Assembly (NCBI GenBank): GCA_032156805.1
Contig: JALDXQ010000010.1
Coordinates: 1-64,000 of the forward strand
From: Gp6-AA40 sp032156805
Lineage (GTDB): Bacteria; Acidobacteriota; Vicinamibacteria; Vicinamibacterales; UBA2999
Reading direction: 5' to 3'
Length of the DNA stretch: 64,000 nucleotides
Position numbers and translations under genes: made by a program
Part shown: positions 25,855 through 35,374 of the stretch, one piece after another
How the letters are laid out: each line of letters starts with the position of its first letter
Position numbering within the stretch: the first letter of the stretch is position 1
Notes under the pieces: model-generated
The model's database searches: none
Told to the model about the DNA's origin: nothing
The model's input: the letters and a program-made list of their open reading frames with translations, nothing else

Positions 25855-27360
25855 GTGTCCGTGTTGCAGGTAACGAATCTCACCGTGAGTTATCCAGGGC
25901 GACCTGCGGTCGTCGACGGCGTGAGCCTGTCGATCGCACCCGGTGAAGTCGTCGGCCTGTCAGGTCCGTCGGGATCCGGCAAGTCGACGCTGGCCGCATC
26001 GCTTCTCGGATTGCTCACGCACGACACCACGGTGACGGGATCGATCAAGTTCGATGGGCGGGAACTGCACGGGCTGACCGAGCGCGAGCTCGAAGACATT
26101 CGTGGCGCACGAATCGCGCTGGTGTTCCAGGAGTCGGCGCTCGCACTGAACCCGCTGCTCACGGTGGGCGCGCAGATCGTCGAAGTGGTACTGGCTCATG
26201 ACTCCTGCACGCGCGCCGAAGCGACGCAGCGCGCCCGTGACGTCATGACCGATGTTGGCTTTGACGAGCAGCGCGACCGAATCTTCGACGCCTATCCACA
26301 CGAGCTCAGTGGCGGCCAGCGCCAGCGGATCCTGGTCGCACAGGCCATCGTCTGCCACCCCGCGCTGGTCATTGCCGATGAGCCGGTCGCGTCACTCGAC
26401 GAGGAGACACGCACCGAGATCCTCGCACTGCTCCGAACCCTGAATCAGCGATCGGGCACATCGTTTCTGCTCATCACGCACAGCGCCGACGTACTCGCCA
26501 GTACCGCCGACCGCGTCATCGAGATGCGTGGCGGGAAGATCGTCGAAGGGAGCCTCCCGGCGCGCACCTTGCCGGGTTCGCTCTCACCGGTGGCGCGTGC
26601 AGCCAGGCACCGCGCTCGTGGCGGCGATGCGATCGTCGAGGTCATTGAACTCGGCCGGACGTATGAGCAACGCCGGCTGTTTCGCTCACACACGCCGCCC
26701 GTCGAGGCACTGCGAGGCGTGGACCTCTCGATCGTGCGCGGCTCGACGATGGGGCTAACGGGACGATCGGGATGCGGCAAGTCCACACTCGCCCGCTGCA
26801 TCGCTGGCCTTGAAACCGCGGACAGCGGACGGATTCGCATCAACGGAACCGACATCGCACGACTGCATGGCCGCGCGCTGCTGCCCTTCCGCAACCAGGT
26901 GCAGGTGATCTTTCAGGATTCAGCGGCCGCGCTGAATCCGCGCTTCACTGCGCTCGATGTCGTGACCGAGCCACTGGTCATTCAGGGTCTCGGCTCCGCC
27001 GCAGATCGTCGAGAACGTGCGGTCGACCTGATGACGCACGTTGGACTGTCGCCGGATCGGCTGGCATCGCGCTCGGGCGAATTCAGCGGCGGCGAACGTC
27101 AGCGGCTGGCGATCGCGCGAGCCCTCGCGGTCAGTCCACGGCTCTTGATCCTCGACGAGGCATTTTCCGGCCTCGACAATGCGACACGCGATCGCATCGT
27201 TCGACTGCTGGTCGATCTGCAGTCTGCACAGGGGCTCACCTACCTGTGCATCTCGCACGACCTGGATTTCCTTGCCCGATTCGCGCGCGACATCGTTGTG
27301 ATGGATGACGGGCGGATCGTCTCGCCCCGGCGCTTCGTGCCACAGGGAGCCGTCGCATGA
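25855..27360 (+). CDS. oligopeptide-type ABC transporter ATPase, two nucleotide-binding domains fused
   Basis: 501 residues. NBD1: Walker A GPSGSGKST, Q-loop VFQESALALNP, signature LSGGQRQRI, Walker B LVIADEPVAS. NBD2: Walker A GRSGCGKST, VIFQDSAAALNPRF, signature FSGGERQRL, Walker B LLILDEAFSG. The VFQESALALNP/IFQDSAAALNPRF Q-loops are typical of the Opp/Dpp (DppD-DppF) importer ATPases, here joined into one chain. The start is a GTG after AGGTG; a second GTG six bases on is an alternative. It overlaps the permease gene by four bases and is the first gene of the importer, sigma and CHAT operon. Confidence 0.93.
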   Translation: MSVLQVTNLTVSYPGRPAVVDGVSLSIAPGEVVGLSGPSGSGKSTLAASLLGLLTHDTTVTGSIKFDGRELHGLTERELEDIRGARIALVFQESALALNPLLTVGAQIVEVVLAHDSCTRAEATQRARDVMTDVGFDEQRDRIFDAYPHELSGGQRQRILVAQAIVCHPALVIADEPVASLDEETRTEILALLRTLNQRSGTSFLLITHSADVLASTADRVIEMRGGKIVEGSLPARTLPGSLSPVARAARHRARGGDAIVEVIELGRTYEQRRLFRSHTPPVEALRGVDLSIVRGSTMGLTGRSGCGKSTLARCIAGLETADSGRIRINGTDIARLHGRALLPFRNQVQVIFQDSAAALNPRFTALDVVTEPLVIQGLGSAADRRERAVDLMTHVGLSPDRLASRSGEFSGGERQRLAIARALAVSPRLLILDEAFSGLDNATRDRIVRLLVDLQSAQGLTYLCISHDLDFLARFARDIVVMDDGRIVSPRRFVPQGAVA

Positions 27361-28316
27361 TGGCGATCGCACGCCGCATCGGGTCGAGCATCGTGACGCT
27401 GTTCGCCGTGTCGGTGCTTTCGTTTGCCTTGCTGGAGCTCGCGCCCGGCGACTTCTTCGCCGAGCTGCAGGCTGACACGCGCGTGTCGGCGCAGACAGTC
27501 GACGCCCTGCGCCAGCAGTACGGCCTGACGCAGTCCCCTGTTGTCCGTTACTGGCAGTGGCTGCAGTCGTTCGTCGCCGGTGACCTTGGATTCTCGATCG
27601 CGCATCGCGCGCCGGTCTCGTCGGTGATCTGGGACCGTGCGGGCAACACACTCCTCCTGACGATTCCGGCCATGCTGCTGACGTGGACGTTGGCGATGCC
27701 GCTCGGCGTGTGGGTCGCACGCCGGCGGAATCAGTGGCCCGATCGCGTATGCGGCGGCGTGACCTCGACCCTCGTGGCGTTGCCCGACCTGCTCGTGGCG
27801 ATGTTCCTGCTCCTGATCGCGCTGCGGACAGGGCTGTTTCCAACCGGCGGGATGCAGACGCCAGGGGCCGAACACCTGGGCCTCGGCGCGCGCCTCTGGG
27901 ATTTCGCCACGCATGCGTTCCTTCCGCTGTGCGCGCTGGTCGCGACGACGCTGCCTGCTCTCGTTCGCCACATCCGGGCGAGCGTGATCGAAGCCGGCCA
28001 GGCGCCGACGGTTCTGGCGGCGCGCGCTCACGGCATCGCGCGCTCACGGATCACGCTGCGCTACGTGATGCCCCTGGCCGCCAACCCGCTGATCGCACTG
28101 GCGGGCCTGTCGATCGCCACGCTGCTCAGCGCGTCGCTCCTCATCGAAGTGGTCATGAGCTGGCCCGGGCTGGGACCGTTGCTCGTGGAATCGCTGCTCG
28201 CCAAGGACGTGCACGTCGTCCTGAGCGCCTCGATGCTGGCGAGCACACTGCTCGTGGTCGGCAATCTCGCCGCCGACCTCACCCTCTACGCCGTCGATCC
28301 GAGGATTCGCGCATGA
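27357..28316 (+). CDS. peptide ABC transporter permease (DppB/OppB type)
   Basis: 319 residues with about six membrane spans. It starts with RRIGSSIVTLFAVSVLSFALLELAPGD, the usual N-terminal helix, then a periplasmic loop DALRQQYGLTQSPVVRYWQWL typical of DppB. The EAA coupling loop is around VLAARAHGIARSRITLRYVMPLA. An Arg-rich cytosolic loop lies near residues 118-128. It overlaps the ATPase gene upstream and the second permease downstream by ATGA junctions, so the subunits are co-translated. Confidence 0.92.
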   Translation: MMAIARRIGSSIVTLFAVSVLSFALLELAPGDFFAELQADTRVSAQTVDALRQQYGLTQSPVVRYWQWLQSFVAGDLGFSIAHRAPVSSVIWDRAGNTLLLTIPAMLLTWTLAMPLGVWVARRRNQWPDRVCGGVTSTLVALPDLLVAMFLLLIALRTGLFPTGGMQTPGAEHLGLGARLWDFATHAFLPLCALVATTLPALVRHIRASVIEAGQAPTVLAARAHGIARSRITLRYVMPLAANPLIALAGLSIATLLSASLLIEVVMSWPGLGPLLVESLLAKDVHVVLSASMLASTLLVVGNLAADLTLYAVDPRIRA

Positions 28317-29335
28317 CCCGCACTCGCGCGATCGCCTCCGTCCTCGTCGGCCTCCACCTGCTCGTGCTGCTCGCAGGTTTCGCCGCGCCGTACGACCCGG
28401 TGGAGCAGGCGCGCGCGTTTCCATTCGCGCCGCCAACAACCCTTCACTTCGTCGACGCCGACGGCCGATTCCACTTCCGGCCTTTCGTGTACGGCCTGGC
28501 GCCGGACCCGAACAACTTCGACGAATACGTCGAAGACACGACGCAGCGATTCCCGGTGCAGCTGATGGTGACGGGAGCCACATACACGTTGCTGCCCGGC
28601 ATCCAGAGCCGGATTCATGTCTTTGGCGTCGACGCACCTGGCCGGATTTCGTTGCTCGGCACCGACGGCTTCGGCCGCGATGTGCTCTCGCGCCTGCTGC
28701 ACGGAGGCCGCATCTCGATCGGGGCCGGGCTTCTGGCCACGCTGTGCGCGCTGCTGGTCGGCGTCACCTTTGGCGCGCTTGCCGGCTTCTTCGGAGGGCG
28801 GATCGACGCGCTACTCATGAGGGTGGCCGACCTCTTCATGGCGATCCCGTGGATCTACCTCTTGTTCGCGGTCAGGGCCGCACTGCCGCTTCATCTCGAC
28901 ACGCGTGCGACCTTCCTGCTGCTGGTTGCCGTGCTTGGCGTGGTCGGCTGGGCGCGCCCGGCGCGACTCATTCGCGGGATCGTGCTGAGCGCGCGCGAGC
29001 GGACCTACGTGACTGCGGCGCGAGGCTTCGGCGCCACGTCGCCGTACCTGCTGCGGCGTCACGTGCTGCCGCACGCGCTGGGCGTTGTCCTGACACAAGC
29101 CGGCCTGCTGGTGCCGCAGTACATCCTCGCGGAGGTCACGCTCTCGTTTCTCGGTCTGGGCGTTGGCGAGCCGACACCAAGCTGGGGCGCGATGCTCGGA
29201 AGCCTGCAGCAGTACTCCGTGCTGACGTCGTACTGGTGGATGTTCACGCCAGCGGTTGCGCTGGTGACGGTTGCAGTTGCCTATCACGCGCTCACCTCGA
29301 TGGTGCACGAGCGCATGCGTCTCGTCGCGGGTTGA
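28313..29335 (+). CDS. peptide ABC transporter permease (DppC/OppC type) with enlarged periplasmic loop
   Basis: 340 residues. Helix 1 (IASVLVGLHLLVLLAGFAAPYDPVEQ) is followed by a periplasmic segment of about 90 residues including HFVDADGRFHFRPFVYG and FVQ-like QRFPVQLMVTG, before LLGTDGFGRDVLSRLLHGGRIS, the standard start of the DppC core. The usual loop is much shorter. The coupling loop is YVTAARGFGATSPYLLRRHVLPHA. The start at the ATGA overlap is taken because the DppC N-terminus begins there. It is followed after 11 bases by the binding protein gene. Confidence 0.92.
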   Translation: MTRTRAIASVLVGLHLLVLLAGFAAPYDPVEQARAFPFAPPTTLHFVDADGRFHFRPFVYGLAPDPNNFDEYVEDTTQRFPVQLMVTGATYTLLPGIQSRIHVFGVDAPGRISLLGTDGFGRDVLSRLLHGGRISIGAGLLATLCALLVGVTFGALAGFFGGRIDALLMRVADLFMAIPWIYLLFAVRAALPLHLDTRATFLLLVAVLGVVGWARPARLIRGIVLSARERTYVTAARGFGATSPYLLRRHVLPHALGVVLTQAGLLVPQYILAEVTLSFLGLGVGEPTPSWGAMLGSLQQYSVLTSYWWMFTPAVALVTVAVAYHALTSMVHERMRLVAG

Positions 29336-29346
29336 GGAGAAGTGCC

Positions 29347-31113
29347 ATGAATCGGTTCATCGGATCGGCTCTCATCGTTGCGCTGTTGTCTGGCCTGACC
29401 GTTACCGCTGCTGGTCCATCGGCGGTTGCCCCTGGCGAAGAGGTCCTTGTCGAGAAGGCAACGTCAGGGAACCACGGTGGGCGCCTCGTCGTGGCACTGC
29501 GCGCCGAGCCCAGGACGCTCAACCCCGCAACGGCTGCCGACGCGCCCTCGCGCGAAGTCATCGGCCGCATGACGGCGGACCTCATTCATATCGACCGTGC
29601 AACGCAAACGACTGAAGCGGCGCTGGCCACGGAATGGAAGCGCTCGGCCGACGGGCGCGAGTACACGCTGAAGCTGCGCAAGGGCATTCGCTTCTCCGAC
29701 GGTCGCCCCTTCGACGCCGACGACGTCGTGTTCACGTTCCAGGTGCTCCTCGACGAACGCACGGCATCCCCGCAGCGAGACCTGCTCATCGTCGGCGGCC
29801 AGCCCCTGCGCGTCACCAAGGTTGACGAGTACACCGTTCGCGTCACGATGGCGCAGCCCTACGCGGCGGCGGAGCGTCTGTTCGACAGCATCGCCATCCT
29901 GCCGCGCCACCTTCTCGCGGAGGCGTACACGAAGGGTGCGATCAGCAACATGTGGGCAGTCGCCACTCCGGCCGCGGCCGTCGCAGGTCTCGGACCGTAC
30001 CGCCTCAAGGAATACGTCGCGGGTCAGCGCCTCGTGCTCGAGCGCAACCCGTACTACTGGAAGGCCGATTCAGCCAGGCGTCGTCTTCCTTACCTCGACG
30101 AGCTCACATTCCTGTTCACCGGGAACGAAGACGCGCAGGTCATTCGCTTTCAGAGCGGCGCCAGCGACGTGTTGAGCCGCGCCAGCGCCGACAACTTCGC
30201 GGTGCTCGCTCGCGATCAGGCGGCAAAGCGGTATCAGCTCAAGGACCTCGGGCCGAGCCTCGAATACAACTTCCTGTTCTTCAACCAGAACGATCTGACC
30301 GGCAAGAACCTGCCGCAGGTTGCCGCCCGGCAGCAGTGGTTCGGCGATCTCGGATTCCGCCGTGCCGTGTCGCGTGCGATCGACCGCGAGGGTATCGCCC
30401 GTCTGGTCTATCGCGGGCGGGCCGTCCCGCTGTGGGGCAACGTGAGCCCAGGCAATCGTCTCTGGGTGAACACGTCACTCGAGCGCCAGCCGCGCAACGT
30501 CAGCGAGGCACGCGCGATGCTCAAGGCATCGGGCTTTTCATGGCGGCCTGACGGCGCGTTGATCGATCGCCAGGGCCGGCCGGTCGGCTTCACGATCGTC
30601 ACGAGCTCCACCAGCGCACAGCGCACTGAGATGGCCACGCTCATTCAGGCCGATCTGAAAGAGCTCGGCATGGCCGTTCAGGTCGTGCCGCTCGAGTTCC
30701 GGGCGCTCGTCGATCGCGTCTTCCAGACCTTCGATTACGACGCATCAGTTCTCGGCCTCGGCGGCGGCGACGCCGATCCGAACGGCGAGATGAACGTGTG
30801 GATGTCGTCGGGCAGCAACCACCTGTGGCGGCTTGGACAGAAGACGCCGGCCACGCCATGGGAGGCCGAGATCGATCGGCTGATGCAGCAGCAGCTGATC
30901 ACGCTCGACGCGCGCGAACGGAAGCGGCTCTTCGATCGCGTGCAGGCCATCGTGGCCGAACAACTTCCATTGATCTTCCTGGCGGCCCCCCACATCCTCG
31001 TTGGCGCCCGCGCCGACCTCGGCAACTTCCAGCCGTCGGTGCTCGATCACTACACCCTCTGGAACGTCGAGCGGATGTTCCTTCGCCCCGAGTCGGGGAG
31101 CGTCCGCCGATGA
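29347..31113 (+). CDS. periplasmic peptide-binding protein (SBP family 5)
   Basis: 588 residues with a signal peptide (FIGSALIVALLSGLTVTAAG). The family 5 pattern is clear: LVVALRAEPRTLNPATAADAP, LATEWKRSADGREYTLKLRKGIRFSDGRPFDADDVVFTF-type region in the N-lobe, and FRRAVSRAIDREGIARLVYRG in the hinge region. It captures peptides or similar solutes and delivers them to the two permeases. The last bases overlap the sigma factor start (ATGA), directly tying uptake to transcription control. It is somewhat longer than DppA/OppA (about 535-545). Confidence 0.92.
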   Translation: MNRFIGSALIVALLSGLTVTAAGPSAVAPGEEVLVEKATSGNHGGRLVVALRAEPRTLNPATAADAPSREVIGRMTADLIHIDRATQTTEAALATEWKRSADGREYTLKLRKGIRFSDGRPFDADDVVFTFQVLLDERTASPQRDLLIVGGQPLRVTKVDEYTVRVTMAQPYAAAERLFDSIAILPRHLLAEAYTKGAISNMWAVATPAAAVAGLGPYRLKEYVAGQRLVLERNPYYWKADSARRRLPYLDELTFLFTGNEDAQVIRFQSGASDVLSRASADNFAVLARDQAAKRYQLKDLGPSLEYNFLFFNQNDLTGKNLPQVAARQQWFGDLGFRRAVSRAIDREGIARLVYRGRAVPLWGNVSPGNRLWVNTSLERQPRNVSEARAMLKASGFSWRPDGALIDRQGRPVGFTIVTSSTSAQRTEMATLIQADLKELGMAVQVVPLEFRALVDRVFQTFDYDASVLGLGGGDADPNGEMNVWMSSGSNHLWRLGQKTPATPWEAEIDRLMQQQLITLDARERKRLFDRVQAIVAEQLPLIFLAAPHILVGARADLGNFQPSVLDHYTLWNVERMFLRPESGSVRR

Positions 31114-31697
31114 ACGCCCTCGCGGCAGCACTCAACTTCAGTGACGGACCACGCACGGACACCGAGCTGGTGTCGGCGTGTCTGTCAGGCGACCAGGAAG
31201 CCTGGAGTGCGCTCGTCGATCGCTACAGCCGCCTGATCTACTCGATTCCGCTGCGACACGGGCTCAGCCGCGAGGACGCGGCTGACGTGTTTCAGGCCGT
31301 CTGCCTGGATCTGGTCGCCGAGCTGCCGAAACTGCGCGATCCGCAGGCGCTGCCGGCGTGGCTCATTCGAACGACCGCACGAAAGGTCGGTAAGTGGAAA
31401 CGTCGGACCGAACGCATCGTCCCCGACGAAGACGGCCTGGCCGAGACCGCGCAAGACGACGAAGCGTTGCCTGATTCGCTCATCGAGCACTGCCAGAGAA
31501 CGCAGGCGCTGCGCGACGGCATCGAAGGTCTGCCGGAGCGCTGCCAGGCGATGGTGCGGATGCTGTTCTTCGAGACACCCGCACGTCCATACAAGGAAGT
31601 CGCACAGGCGCTCGGCGTCGCCACCGGCTCGATCGGCTTCATGCGGATCAAGTGTCTCGACCGCCTGCGTTCGGTCCTCGAAAGGGTCGGCCTGTGA
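31110..31697 (+). CDS. sigma-70 family (ECF-like) RNA polymerase sigma factor
   Basis: 195 residues. Region 2: TELVSACLSGDQEAWSALVDRYSRLIYSIPLRHGLSREDAADVFQAV and the following ALPAWLIRTTARKVGKWKR, which contacts the -10. Region 4: GLPERCQAMVRMLFFETPARPYKEVAQALGVATGSIGFMRIKCLDRLRSVL. It has no extra C-terminal domain. Its start overlaps the binding-protein stop (ATGA), and its stop overlaps the CHAT start (GTGA). This is a strong sign that all three are made together. The next small gene (34684) is a candidate anti-sigma factor. Confidence 0.9.
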   Translation: MNALAAALNFSDGPRTDTELVSACLSGDQEAWSALVDRYSRLIYSIPLRHGLSREDAADVFQAVCLDLVAELPKLRDPQALPAWLIRTTARKVGKWKRRTERIVPDEDGLAETAQDDEALPDSLIEHCQRTQALRDGIEGLPERCQAMVRMLFFETPARPYKEVAQALGVATGSIGFMRIKCLDRLRSVLERVGL

Positions 31698-34579
31698 GCG
31701 TTGCGGTCGCCGCGCGCGTGAAGCGGGCGCCGGGCACGCGGGTCGCACGAGTGATCGCGAACCTGCCGGACGTGTCCGCGCTCGAGCGCTTCTTCGCGCG
31801 CCACCCCGCGTTGGCCAATGTCGCCCTGTCGCAACGGCTGCTCGAGCGCTCGCGCGACCAGCTGCGCGTCGACTTCCGCCAATCGCTGGCGTTCGCTCAG
31901 AGCGCTCAGCGCGTGGCCGAACGCGTTGGTGACGAGCATCAGATCGCGCTCGCCCTGCGTGCGGCGGCCAACGCCCTCTCGGTGGGCGGCAACAATCAGG
32001 ATTCGATCGAACTCCACACCGAGGCGATCGCGGCCTTCGAACGCGTCGGCGATGGCGCGGAACTGGCGCGGTCGCTCAGCGCCTGCATGCAGCCGTTGCT
32101 GCTGCTCGGACGCTACGACGAGGCGCTTGCCGCCGGTGAGCGCGCTCGCCAACTCTTCTCCGATCAGAGCGACGAGCTTCGCCTGGCACGGCTCGACAAC
32201 ACGATCGGCAACCTCCTGCACCGGCAGGATCGGTTTGCCGAAGCGATGGTCTGCTACGAGCGCGCACACCAGGCGCTGGCCGCGCTCGGCGATACCGACG
32301 GCCTGCTGCACGTCATTCACAACAAGGCGGTCACGCTCACCTCGCTCAACGACTTCCGTGAGGCGCTGGCGGCCTATGAGTCGGCTCGCAAGCTGGCGGC
32401 GAGCCGCGGACTCGATCAGGCGGTCGCACAAGCGGACTACAACATCGCGTGGCTGTGCTACCTGCGCGGCGAGTACAGCCGGGCCATCGAGCTGCTGCAC
32501 GCGGCGGCGGCCGCCTCCAAGCGGACCGGCGACGCCTACCATGCGGCCCTGTCGCTCCTCGATCTCTCCGAGATCTACCTCGAACTGAACCTGAGCATCG
32601 ACGCGCGCGAGATGGCCGAACAGGCGCATGCCAGGTTCAACGAGCTCGGCATGGGCTACGAGGCGGCGAAGGCGCTGTCCAACTCCGCCACCTCGCACGG
32701 GCAGGAAGGCAAGGCGTTCAAGGCCTTGGAGATCTTCACCAGCGCGCGCGCGCGCATGGTCGGCGAGCAGAATCATGTCTGGCCCTCGCTCATCGATCTC
32801 TATCAGGCGATCCTCCTGGTCGACGAGGGCCGTCTGTTCGAAGCCCGTCGCCTGTGCCTCGCGGCCCTCTCCTGTTTCGAGAAGTCCGGCCTGAGCTCGC
32901 GAGCGGCCATGTGCCATCTGCTGCTGGCGCGCATCGCGCTACGCCTCGACGACGCGGCAGATGGGCGACGACGGTGCGACAACGCACTGGCACAGTTGGC
33001 GCGCAACGAGAGCCCGATCCTGACCTATCACGCCCGCCTGCTTCAGGGACATGCGCTTCTGCGCATCGGCGATCGCGCCGCCGCCTACACGTCGTACCAG
33101 GCCGCGCGGGAAGCGCTGGAGACGCTTCGCAGCCGGCTCAATGGCGAGGATCTGAAGATCGCCTTCGTCAAGAACAAGGGCGAGGTGTACGAGCGGCTGG
33201 TGGAGCTGTGCCTCGATGGCGAGACAACAGCAGGTGGATTCGAGGAGGCGTTCGCTCACATCGAGCAGGCGAAGTCACGAACCCTGTTCGATCTCATGTT
33301 TCAGCCGGTCCACGCGCTGGCGCGCGAAGAGGGCTCCGAGAGCCAGCTCGCCCACTCGATCCGCGAGCTGCGCGAAGAACTGAATTGGTACTACCACCTG
33401 GTGGAGCAGGAACAACTCCGGCCCGGCGATCAATCCAGCCAGCGGCTGGCAACGTTCCAGCGTGAAATCGGGTCGCGCGAGCAGGACATGGTGCGCGCCC
33501 TGCGCGAGCTGAAGAGGACCGATTCGTCGCAGGCCGACCTGCATGCGCCGTCGGTCTGTTCGCTCGACGCCATCCGTGCGGCGCTGCCGGACGACGCGGC
33601 CCTGGTCGAGTACTTCCAGGTCGACGACCGCATCGTGCTGTGCCTGCTGGAGCGCGACCGGCTGGAAATCGCGCCGATCTCGGTGATGTCGCGCGTGGCC
33701 GAGCACGTGCGCCTGCTGCAGTTTCAGTTCTCGAAATTCCGTCTCGGCGACGACTACATCCGAACGTTTCGCGAGGCGCTGCTCAAGTCAACCCAGGCCC
33801 ATCTCCACGAGCTGTTCAACGAACTGCTGGCCCCGGTCTGGTCTCGCCTCGAGGGCCGTCGACTCGTCATCGTTCCGCACGGGCTCCTGCACTACGTGCC
33901 GTTTCATGCGCTCTACACGGGCACGCAGTACGTCATCGACTCCTGCGTCCTCTCCTATGCGCCGAGCGCCAGCATCTACGCAACCTGTCAGCAGCAACCG
34001 GCAGGTGGCGGTGAGGGAGCGCTCGTGCTCGGTGTTGGCGATGAGCAGGCGCCCCTCATCGAGACAGAAGCCCGGGCGGTCGCCACGGCGCTGCCCGAGT
34101 CGCGGCTCTTTGTCGGCGCCGAAGCGACCGAGCAGGTGCTACGCACGCACGGGCGCGACTGCCGCATCCTGCACATCGCATCGCACGGGTACTTCCGTCC
34201 CGAGAACCCGATGTTCTCCGGCATCCGTCTGGGCGACACCTATCTCAATGTTTACGACCTCTATCGGCTCAGGATGCGCGCCGACATCGTCACCCTGAGC
34301 GGTTGCGCGACCGGGGCCAACGTCGCTGCCGCAGGCGATGAACTGCTCGGGATCACGCGCGGCCTCTTCTGCGCGGGCGCCAAGACGCTGCTCCTCAGCC
34401 TGTGGAACGTTCACGACCAGAGCACCGAGAGGTTCATGCCCGACCTCTATCAGCGCATCGCGGCGGGCGCCCCCGTCGTGACGGCACTGCGCGACACGAT
34501 GCTGCACATCCGCCACGAATATCCGCACCCGTACCACTGGGCGCCGTTTGTCGTGACGGGCAAATCCGGGCATGCATGA
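31694..34579 (+). CDS. TPR-CHAT caspase-like protease
   Basis: 961 residues, no signal peptide, cytosolic. Residues ~80-480 are tetratricopeptide repeats (ALAAYESARKLAASRGLDQA, ALSLLDLSEIYLELN, AAKALSNSATSHGQEGKAFKA, AYTSYQAAREALETL), followed by a charged coiled-coil linker around 560-640. The C-terminal CHAT domain carries His831 in ILHIASHGYF and Cys871 in IVTLSGCATG, the His/Cys dyad of the caspase-separase clan, then GITRGLFCAGAKTLLLSLWNV and the final HPYHWAPFVVTG. CHAT proteases cut specific partner proteins when their sensor region is engaged. The GTG start overlaps the sigma stop. Seven T's follow the stop, but no clear stem precedes them. Confidence 0.92.
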   Translation: MSVAVAARVKRAPGTRVARVIANLPDVSALERFFARHPALANVALSQRLLERSRDQLRVDFRQSLAFAQSAQRVAERVGDEHQIALALRAAANALSVGGNNQDSIELHTEAIAAFERVGDGAELARSLSACMQPLLLLGRYDEALAAGERARQLFSDQSDELRLARLDNTIGNLLHRQDRFAEAMVCYERAHQALAALGDTDGLLHVIHNKAVTLTSLNDFREALAAYESARKLAASRGLDQAVAQADYNIAWLCYLRGEYSRAIELLHAAAAASKRTGDAYHAALSLLDLSEIYLELNLSIDAREMAEQAHARFNELGMGYEAAKALSNSATSHGQEGKAFKALEIFTSARARMVGEQNHVWPSLIDLYQAILLVDEGRLFEARRLCLAALSCFEKSGLSSRAAMCHLLLARIALRLDDAADGRRRCDNALAQLARNESPILTYHARLLQGHALLRIGDRAAAYTSYQAAREALETLRSRLNGEDLKIAFVKNKGEVYERLVELCLDGETTAGGFEEAFAHIEQAKSRTLFDLMFQPVHALAREEGSESQLAHSIRELREELNWYYHLVEQEQLRPGDQSSQRLATFQREIGSREQDMVRALRELKRTDSSQADLHAPSVCSLDAIRAALPDDAALVEYFQVDDRIVLCLLERDRLEIAPISVMSRVAEHVRLLQFQFSKFRLGDDYIRTFREALLKSTQAHLHELFNELLAPVWSRLEGRRLVIVPHGLLHYVPFHALYTGTQYVIDSCVLSYAPSASIYATCQQQPAGGGEGALVLGVGDEQAPLIETEARAVATALPESRLFVGAEATEQVLRTHGRDCRILHIASHGYFRPENPMFSGIRLGDTYLNVYDLYRLRMRADIVTLSGCATGANVAAAGDELLGITRGLFCAGAKTLLLSLWNVHDQSTERFMPDLYQRIAAGAPVVTALRDTMLHIRHEYPHPYHWAPFVVTGKSGHA

Positions 34580-34683
34580 TTTTTTTATGAGCCCCTATAT
34601 TTTTCGAGCCGCTCGCGGCCCCTATCTGTATACGCGCCCCTCGACCGCATTCGAGATGCGGATGATGCGCGAAGGTATTTGAC

Positions 34684-35346
34684 GTGAGGGAGCACTTCAC
34701 ATCGCCGCAGTGGGTTGACCTCGTGCGGGGTCAGCTGACTGAGGAGGTCGCGACGGAGATGGACAGACACCTGCGAGCGGGGTGCAGCGAGTGCGTGGCG
34801 GCGTTCGACGCATGGCAGGGCCTCGCGTTGTTTGCCGCAGAGGAGCGCACATTGACGCCACCGGCCGGTGCGGTCCGGGTGGCGAAGTCCTATCTCGCGC
34901 CGCGGACGTTCGCGGTGCCGCTGGCCAGTCCCTCGCATCCCATCGTGTCGTGGGCGTCAGCCACGCTGGCGACGCTCGTGTTCGACAGTCAACAGTCGGC
35001 GCCGGCGGGTGTCCGCGCCGCGGCGACGTTCTCTCGACACGTCGTATTCGATGCCGAGATGCTCGCCATCGATCTCCACATCGAGACCTCGCCGCGCGCG
35101 GGGTGGTTCCTGCTCTCTGGGCAGATCATCGATCGCCACAACCCGGCCCGGTCCGTGGAGAGCATCTGGCTGTCGCTCGTTGACGACCGCCAGGAGATCA
35201 GCACGTTCCAGACCAGTCAGCTCGGCGAGTTCAAGTGCACCTTCGACTTCCGGCGTGCGCTCAAGCTGATGGTCTACGCCGGCCGCGACGTCATCGCACT
35301 ACCGCTTGAAATGCTGTTGAACCCCGGGACCGATTCGAGCCGCTAA
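34684..35346 (+). CDS. soluble protein with anti-sigma-like His/Cys motif and beta-sandwich
   Basis: 220 residues. Near the N-terminus, TEEVATEMDRHLRAGCSECVAAFDAW has the form H-x4-C-x2-C following a helix, which resembles the zinc-binding ZAS motif of anti-sigma factors (usually H-x3-C-x2-C). A Pro/Ala linker with PSHPIVSWASATLATLVFDS follows, too short and polar to be a clear membrane span. The C-terminal half is strand-rich (LAIDLHIETSPRAGWFLLSG, SIWLSLVDDRQEISTF, FKCTFDFRRALKLMVYAG), like small immunoglobulin or carboxypeptidase-regulatory folds. It lies between the CHAT gene and the subtilase. I infer a regulator of the sigma factor and possible CHAT substrate. The GTG start is preceded by GAAGG. 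Confidence 0.65.
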   Translation: MREHFTSPQWVDLVRGQLTEEVATEMDRHLRAGCSECVAAFDAWQGLALFAAEERTLTPPAGAVRVAKSYLAPRTFAVPLASPSHPIVSWASATLATLVFDSQQSAPAGVRAAATFSRHVVFDAEMLAIDLHIETSPRAGWFLLSGQIIDRHNPARSVESIWLSLVDDRQEISTFQTSQLGEFKCTFDFRRALKLMVYAGRDVIALPLEMLLNPGTDSSR

Positions 35347-35374
35347 CCCTACTGGACACTTAAGGAACCTGACC

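Noticed and set aside
31652..31693. In-frame upstream extension of the TPR-CHAT gene
   Set aside because: It lies inside the sigma factor gene; the GTG in the GTGA overlap is the natural start.
34580..34586. Run of seven T's after the CHAT gene as a terminator
   Set aside because: No stable stem precedes it, so it was not called; read-through into the 34684 gene remains possible.
34591..34625. Direct repeat GCCCCTAT at 34591-34598 and 34618-34625
   Set aside because: Two 8-mers 27 bases apart are too short to claim an operator, although the position before the anti-sigma-like gene is suggestive.
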